A DNA stretch of 64,000 nucleotides from Tipula vernalis (Eukaryota > Arthropoda > Insecta > Diptera > Tipulidae): positions 88,698,311 to 88,762,310 of the forward strand of contig OY282560.1 of NCBI GenBank assembly GCA_958295665.1. Reading direction: 5' to 3'. The notes beneath the pieces are model-generated. The model saw nothing but the letters and a program-made list of their open reading frames with translations, made no database searches and was not told where the DNA came from. Shown piece by piece: positions 58,130-64,000 of this stretch (position 1 is the stretch's first letter; the number at the start of each line of letters is the position of its first letter). The translations under genes were made by a program, and so were the position numbers.

Positions 58130-59185
58130 TTGGAAAAATTTGGATTCCTGTAAATATAATTTTATTACAAACTCGAAGAGAATCATTCGAATAAAAAAAA
58201 AATATTTCTGGATATACCTTCTCAGTTTGATGGATGACAAATTTATTCAGATATCTTGTCTACTATCAGAACTTGAGTAACGTTAACGGCCCTTTATCAA
58301 TTCCGTCCAAAACCGCAATTTGGAATTTATGTAAAATTCGAAGTCATTTATTTCTGGGAATAGGGGATACCTTGGTAACTTGATGTATCAAAAATTTAAT
58401 CAACTATTTTGTGTAATACCCTAAGTTCAACTCTCTGACAAGAAGACGTTAATTTTTCTTTATTAATTAACCAAAACCGCAAATTTGAAATTTAAAATTC
58501 AAAGCACATTTATTTCTTGGGATAGGGGATACCTTGGTAGCTTGATGGATTGGGAATTTATGCAGCTATTTTGTGAACTATCACTCATCATCTTAAGCCC
58601 AAATCACTGACAAGGGGCATTAATGGCCCTTTATTGATTTCAAGTAAAAACGCAATTTGAAGTTTAAAATTCGAAACACATTTATTTCTGGGAATAGTGG
58701 ATAACTTATCAGTTTGATCTATGGACAATGGTAACCGTAACTCAAGAAATAAATATGCTTCAAATTTTTAACTTCAAATTGCGGTTTTGGCTGAAATTGA
58801 TAAAGGGAAATTAACGCTCCTTTACAAAGATTTGGACTCAGGCTGTGACAGATATATTATATACACATAACTTTGTTTTTAATTTTAGTCTTCGACTTGC
58901 GATTTTGGCTGAAATTAATAAAGGGCATTAACGCCCCTTGCTAGATAATTGGAGTCAGGTTCTGATAGTACACAGAGTAGCTGATTAAATTCTCCATCCT
59001 TCGAACCAGAAAGATACCCTTTTCCCCAGAAATAAATTTGTTTCAAGTTTTAATCTTTTAATCGCAATTTTGATTGAAATTGGCAAAAGGCCATTAACAC
59101 CTTTTGCGACAGATTTGAACTCAGTTTCTGATATTAGCACGGAATACCTGAATAAATTCGCGACCATGTCGCATGTTACTATAGA
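58130..59185. repeat. Head-to-head tandem-repeat array (~170-bp units)
   Basis: About four diverged units in one orientation (58130-58735) face about three in the other (58738-59185). Each unit contains CCTTTATCAATT, AAAACCGCAATTTG, ATTTATTTCTGGGAATAGGG and CTCTGACAAGGGGC-like blocks, in order. On the right they appear as complements (GCGGTTTTGGCTGAAATTGA, CCCCAGAAATAAAT). No protein-coding signal. Confidence 0.85.
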
Positions 59186-59408
59186 AAGCAAGAAGCTTGA
59201 AAGGTTCAGTTAGTCGTCCATAGATTATCAAAAAATAAACATTGTGACATTTGTCAATTTACTCTTGGTACTTACCAAAACTCGATTGCAAATATTTGCA
59301 AAGGAAATTTTTCATTTACAATATAAAAAGATGTATGCTTGACTACTTTTGATTGGAAACCATATTGTAAATTTGTTTATTGTGTATACCGATATATAAT
59401 TTTTTTTA

Positions 59409-60330
59409 ATGTGTACTATCCATGTGAAAGAAAATCAAATAGATTGCAAATATTTGCAATCTACTTTTGATGAGAACCCATGCTCAATCGAAAGTAATTG
59501 CGTTTTGAAAATGAGCCAAAATTCTGAAGAAATTCTTTACATTTTACAATATCACATCGACCAAGGCGATAACGCTTTGCAGGCTTTCGCCTAAATTCGT
59601 GGTGTTTATGGTGAAGATGCTTTACGTTAAAGATACGCCGCGCTCTCTCAAAAAGTCGATGAAATTCTCCAAAAAATTGAGGAAGACCGGCACATTTCAT
59701 CTTATGACATCGCTGCTGAACTAGACATTGACCAAAAAACAGTTTTGAACCAGTTGCTTAAGGCTGGATAAAAAAAGAAGCTCGATATTTGAGTACCACA
59801 TGAGTTAACAGTGAAAAATTTAAGGGGCCTAATTTCCATCTGCGAATCGCTGCTGAAACGAAACGAAATCGAGCCATTTTCAAGAGATTGAAAACGGGTC
59901 ATGAAAAGTGGGTCAGTGCACTAACGGTAGCAAAGCCCGGATTGACGCCACGTAAGGTAATGTTTTATGTTTGGTGGGATTGGAAGAGAATCGTGCATCA
60001 TGAGCTGCTCCAACCTGGCCAGACGATTGATTCCACTCTTTACTGTCAACAGCTAATGCGATTATAGCGCGCTATCTTCCATCACGACAACGCCAGATCA
60101 CACACATCTTTAATGACTCGGCAAAATTTGAGAGAGCTTGCCAGGGAAGATTTGATGCATCCACCGTATAGCCCGAACCTTACCCCGCCCGACTACCATT
60201 TATTTCGCTCTCTGCACAACACTCTTAATGATGTAAAGCTGACTTCAAAAGAGGCCTGTGAAAAACACTTGGTCAATTTTTCACCCAGAAATCCCAAAGT
60301 AGAAGAGAAGATTCTTTTTGTCATTTAAAC
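59409..60330 (+). pseudogene. Mariner transposase (DD34D), internally deleted
   Basis: Starts with a helix-turn-helix scrap (ILYILQYHIDQGDNALQAFA, GVYGEDALR). About 20-30 residues of the linker are then missing, followed by SSYDIAAELDIDQKTVLNQL, VPHELTVKNL, PGLTPRKVMFYVWWDWK-like text after frame changes, LFHHDNARSHTSLMTRQNL (catalytic Asp) and YSPNLTPPDYHLFRSL (third Asp exactly 34 residues on). Stops and frame changes are frequent between 59590 and 60070. No terminal inverted repeats were identified. Confidence 0.87.
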
Positions 60331-63300
60331 GAGTTGATTGACTAAAATGAATGAATATAAAATCTTACGATTTAAATCCAAACTCGAAAACGTGAATACG
60401 AGTATATTTTCTTCCGAGGATTTATCTTTCGTCAATTGTACAAGAGGTATTTAAAAACTTTGGTGGCTTATGATTTATTATCGTGGGCAAGGTTCATGTC
60501 AAATTATCAAACTTTTATTTTTGAAATCCGATAGTTTGATATGATAGCGATGATATAATATAGGAATCAAGAAAATTTTACAACAGGATAGAGAAGTCCA
60601 AATTGGTCATTTCTGGAAAATGTCTGTATGTACGTAGGTAGTTAGGTACATACTTATGTGTTTCTGTTTGGATGACTGTGTATTCTTTAAATCAAAAACC
60701 AACACTTCTACGACGAACAATTCCTATTTCTATTTTGGTTACGATCCAGCAAGGGAATCTTGGGGCAGATTAAATTTGTGACCAGAATTAAAAATATTTT
60801 TTCGTTACCAACAGATATCGTTGACTATCAACATAAAAATAATTTTTTTTCCTTAAATTATGCTCAAAGTTTGATTTGATTTAATTTAATGCGGGACGTA
60901 ACGAGAAGAATTTGAAAAATTTTATATACCAAGGCTGCGGTAGTAAATCATTTACTACGGTAAATGTTGATTTTTATTATTCCGCGGATTTACTCGAGAA
61001 TTCGACCGCAGCCTAATAATTCAAATCAAATTTTTGATTAAGGTATCAGCATATTTGATAATCATTTTACAATAGAACTTATCGACTTATCAGGAATATT
61101 TTAACGTTCAATATAAATTCTTTGAATTGATATAAACCACCATAATATTGTATATAACCATGCTGCTTACTATGTGCTTATTGATTTTTTAATCTCTTGA
61201 AACCACACTTTTAAAGTAATAATGAATGGGACTGACGTGCTGTGTAATAAAAATTATTATTGCTAAGAATATGTGATATTTAGTCTAACTCTAATGTAAA
61301 CTTACCATCAAATTATTATAGATAAGGAGTTAAATGGTTTTTTGTTTATGTATGAAATATAATTTTGATTGTTGATTGCAGACAGGTCGCTTTAATTTTT
61401 AAATTTTTCGTTTATCTGTTTGCATTGTCATTGTCACGTTCGGTGTTAAATTGAATTTGTTATTGTATATATACACATATCATATTATAAGGGTATAGCG
61501 TTATCAGCCGTTCGGAATTGTTACAAAACAAATAAAAAATCTTCAAGATTAGAGACAAGGGAATTAATTTAATAATACAAGCACAAGCGATGTATTAAAT
61601 GATATAAATAATCTCGGAATAATGGGAAAATTAGTCATTGTAAAACAGCATCAATGTCACATTGTCTTACACAAATTTTTTTATGTACACAAAACACATA
61701 GCTACAATGGATGAAATATTTATGTATAAGTATGTAAATTATATGTTTTTGTATATGGCTGCACCATTATTTCAATACCTCCATTACTTCAATACTCGTA
61801 TCGATAAGCTTTGTAACGCGGCCATCTGAAGTTCTTTCAAACCAATGGAAGTTTGGCTTTTATTTCTCGATTTCATTTAGATCCCTTGGTTGATTGCATA
61901 CATCCTTCGATGTTCTTCAGGTTTTCTATCACCAGAACCCGTCCACCTCCTACTTAAAGCTTAAATTTCGGTAGAAGACACCACTTAAGCCTAAAATACC
62001 ACCAGCCGAGCAATTTCCGAAGATACCGTTAGGACCATCAAAGATACCTTTAGGACCATAATTGATTGATTTTTCCCGGAATCGAATATCAATTTTACGC
62101 TCAGCTCAAAAAAATGTATTCTATTATGTACTATAAATTGATGGAAAGGGTGCAATTTTGCGAAGACGAACTTTTAAACCGAGCTGGGGAAAATTACTTC
62201 ACGGCAATCTTCATCTTCATTTATTGATTGTGGGCTAAATGTAGTGTAGTTAAGTATTTAGGCTACAATTGCTTCAATTTAAAAAAGCTGAACACAATCA
62301 AATTATTGAAGATACATTTAAATTACTAGGGCCCACTAAAACCAGAAACCGACATTAGAGAAAGCCTATAACACGATTATCACCATAAGGCCAACATAAA
62401 CAGCAGGCAATTTTAACACCAAAAATATAAAGGGCTGAAACTTCATGAGGTGGTCAGAACTTCCGTTTTGATTAATTTAACTCCCACATTAATCCCGAAA
62501 TGTATCTTTTAAGTCAATCTTCAGCTCAGCCTTCAACTCAATATATAAATCAATCTCCACCTTGTTACAGATCCTCCCGGCGACCAACACGTTTCAATAA
62601 CATTGGTATAGCTTCAGTGGAAATTGGCGGGTTCTTTGTCGTCGGAATCTTTTGGACCGCACAAACCATTCGTGTTGCTAAAAAAAAAACTTGACCCTCA
62701 CTTTCGATACTCAAACATGTTCTTGCCTCCCCCCATCATCACCCAATAAAAAAAAATTATTCCATATTTTTTTTGTTAATAATTATTAAATTAAAACCAA
62801 AATTTTAATACAAACGTAACACATCCGATCGTATAATCTCACATAAGTATGTGCTTTCTAAGTACACCAAACTATTATATATTAACTTATAACACAAAAT
62901 TTATGCAATATATACAAAAAAAAAATTCATGGTTGTTGGAGTAAGTGGTGCATATAACCACAAAAAAAAAAATCATTACATTTGTAAAAACCAAACTCAC
63001 CACTATCAACAGCTCCGGCCAAGAGTACTCTCCGCTTGTGCTACAAGATAGCTGAAAATTTTCAAAAAAAATCACTCCAACCACACAAATTCTTTTCTTT
63101 TTCTTTTAAATTTTTCTTAACTACGATTATTATATTTTTTCTTTAAAATTTTTTTTTCTTAAATCTAGTGGTCGGTATTCACTATAACATTTATCGTTTC
63201 TTTATCTTTTTTTTAGCTTATTTCTTAAATTAAAATCTATTTAAATAAAGGTTTTTTTTTTTTTCACACTCAAGCACTATCATTTATGAGCACTATACTA

Positions 63301-64000
63301 TATCGGTAAAACAGCTGGAAGTGGGCTGCTTTACTGGAATATTTTCGACCAAAAATATTTATCCAAAAATGAGGCACCACCCTATGCTAATATAGCTAAC
63401 CGGGACTTTGCCGCTAATGCAAATAAAGATTTAAAACAATTTTTCCTGGTAGCGTATGACCGTTATTAATTCACCTATTCACCAAAGACAAAGTGTGGAC
63501 ATTAGTTCACTATCATTAAATCTATAAGAATTGCCACATAACTTACCAAAAGGAATTTTGCCTTAAAATTTGGGCATCAAATATACGTAGATTTTGATGA
63601 AATTTTTCTTTTTTTGCAATCGAAATCCACGTAAACACAATTATTTTTATTTTCGGTATTAATATAGTCTTTACTAAGAATTTAAAACAAATTATTTTGT
63701 TTTGTGACTATATCATATACCTAATTCACTGATACATTCGATTTTACATGGTCAACCACATAGTAACTTGTCGGTTGCCTCAAGTGAAATGAAACCATTG
63801 AAGTAATTTCTTTTTTTTTGTTTTCTGTACCGCTAAACAATTTTCACTTATATACTTGTAATGTATACATGCAAAATATAGTATATACAAAAAAAATAAG
63901 TATATCAGCTGATACGTTTATGTATTTATAATTCTGTGACAATTTGACCATTTTATTGTCCATAACAATAGAAATGCAATACACATTCTAAAAAAAATCC
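60331..64000. other. AT-rich DNA upstream of known host exons
   Basis: No gene recognised. A short inverted pair AGGCTGCGGT/ACCGCAGCCT brackets 60942-61014. The missing N-terminal exon of the TMEM184B-like gene was searched for here on the minus strand (a membrane segment with FVWTAL-like text before a phase-0 donor) and not found. Long T runs occur at 63242-63265. Confidence 0.55.

Noticed and set aside
62500..62694. 64-codon plus-strand frame with a hydrophobic stretch (GGFFVVGIFWTAQTI)
   Set aside because: It superficially recalls the first membrane segment of TMEM184 but is on the wrong strand and has no splice context. An AATAAA follows at about 62747, but no homology was recognised.
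63001..63051. Possible 51-nt minus-strand exon with TTTTCAG acceptor and GTGAGT donor
   Set aside because: Good splice-like signals but no TMEM184 N-terminal content and no membrane segment; could be a 5' UTR exon, but unsupported.

Overview
This is a stretch of an AT-rich, repeat-dense insect nuclear genome, most likely a fly (Diptera). It carries Tc1/mariner, hAT, PIF/Harbinger and piggyBac-like DNA transposons, Ty3/gypsy LTR elements, and Jockey, CR1-like and I/LOA-type LINEs. The only host gene I recognise is split by short introns and one very long intron. No rRNA, tRNA, CRISPR or bacterial-type signals were seen.

Host gene: the minus strand carries most of a TMEM184B-family multi-pass membrane protein. 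Four coding exons are readable: 39642-39351, 39271-38727, 38656-38572 and 7317-7085. Their phases join into one frame of 384 codons plus stop. The first three are separated by introns of 70-79 nt. The last exon, a 77-codon C-terminal tail, lies beyond a 31.25-kb intron. The N-terminal exon, with the first membrane segment, was not found and may lie beyond position 64000.

Layout: 1-3411 PIF/Harbinger element with split inverted arms and 75-nt perfect palindromes; 3620-6185 CR1-like LINE relic; 7085-7317 last host exon. Inside the 31-kb intron: 7831-8811 hAT; 9011-13554 gypsy-A; 13571-15190 minus-strand LINE-C; 15495-16393 mariner derivative 1; 18190-19020 Tc1 relic; 19325-25159 LINE-A, split by a 391-bp MITE; 25184-25442 and 25850-26272 two more MITEs; 26273-27140 mariner derivative 2; 27141-27335 LINE endonuclease scrap; 27402-36401 gypsy-B, whose integrase is interrupted by LINE-B copy 1 (30964-35316). 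Then three host exons (38572-39642). Upstream of them: a small foldback element, a Tc1 scrap, a minus-strand Jockey element (41587-45840), a duplicated 270-bp segment, LINE-B copy 2 (48829-53418), a GC-rich MITE, a Tc1 element carrying a nested piggyBac-like element (55546-57949), a head-to-head tandem-repeat array (58130-59185) and a decayed mariner (59409-60330).

How it fits together: target-site duplications give relative ages. LINE-B1 is younger than gypsy-B, MITE 23870-24260 is younger than LINE-A, and the piggyBac-like element is younger than its Tc1 host. The host gene must transcribe and splice through about 31 kb of nested elements to add its conserved C-terminus. Nearly all transposon proteins are broken. 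The exceptions are LINE-A ORF1 and ORF2 (the latter broken only by the MITE), the gypsy-A gag frame, and the 199-codon frame of mariner derivative 1, which keeps the catalytic triad but no DNA-binding domain.
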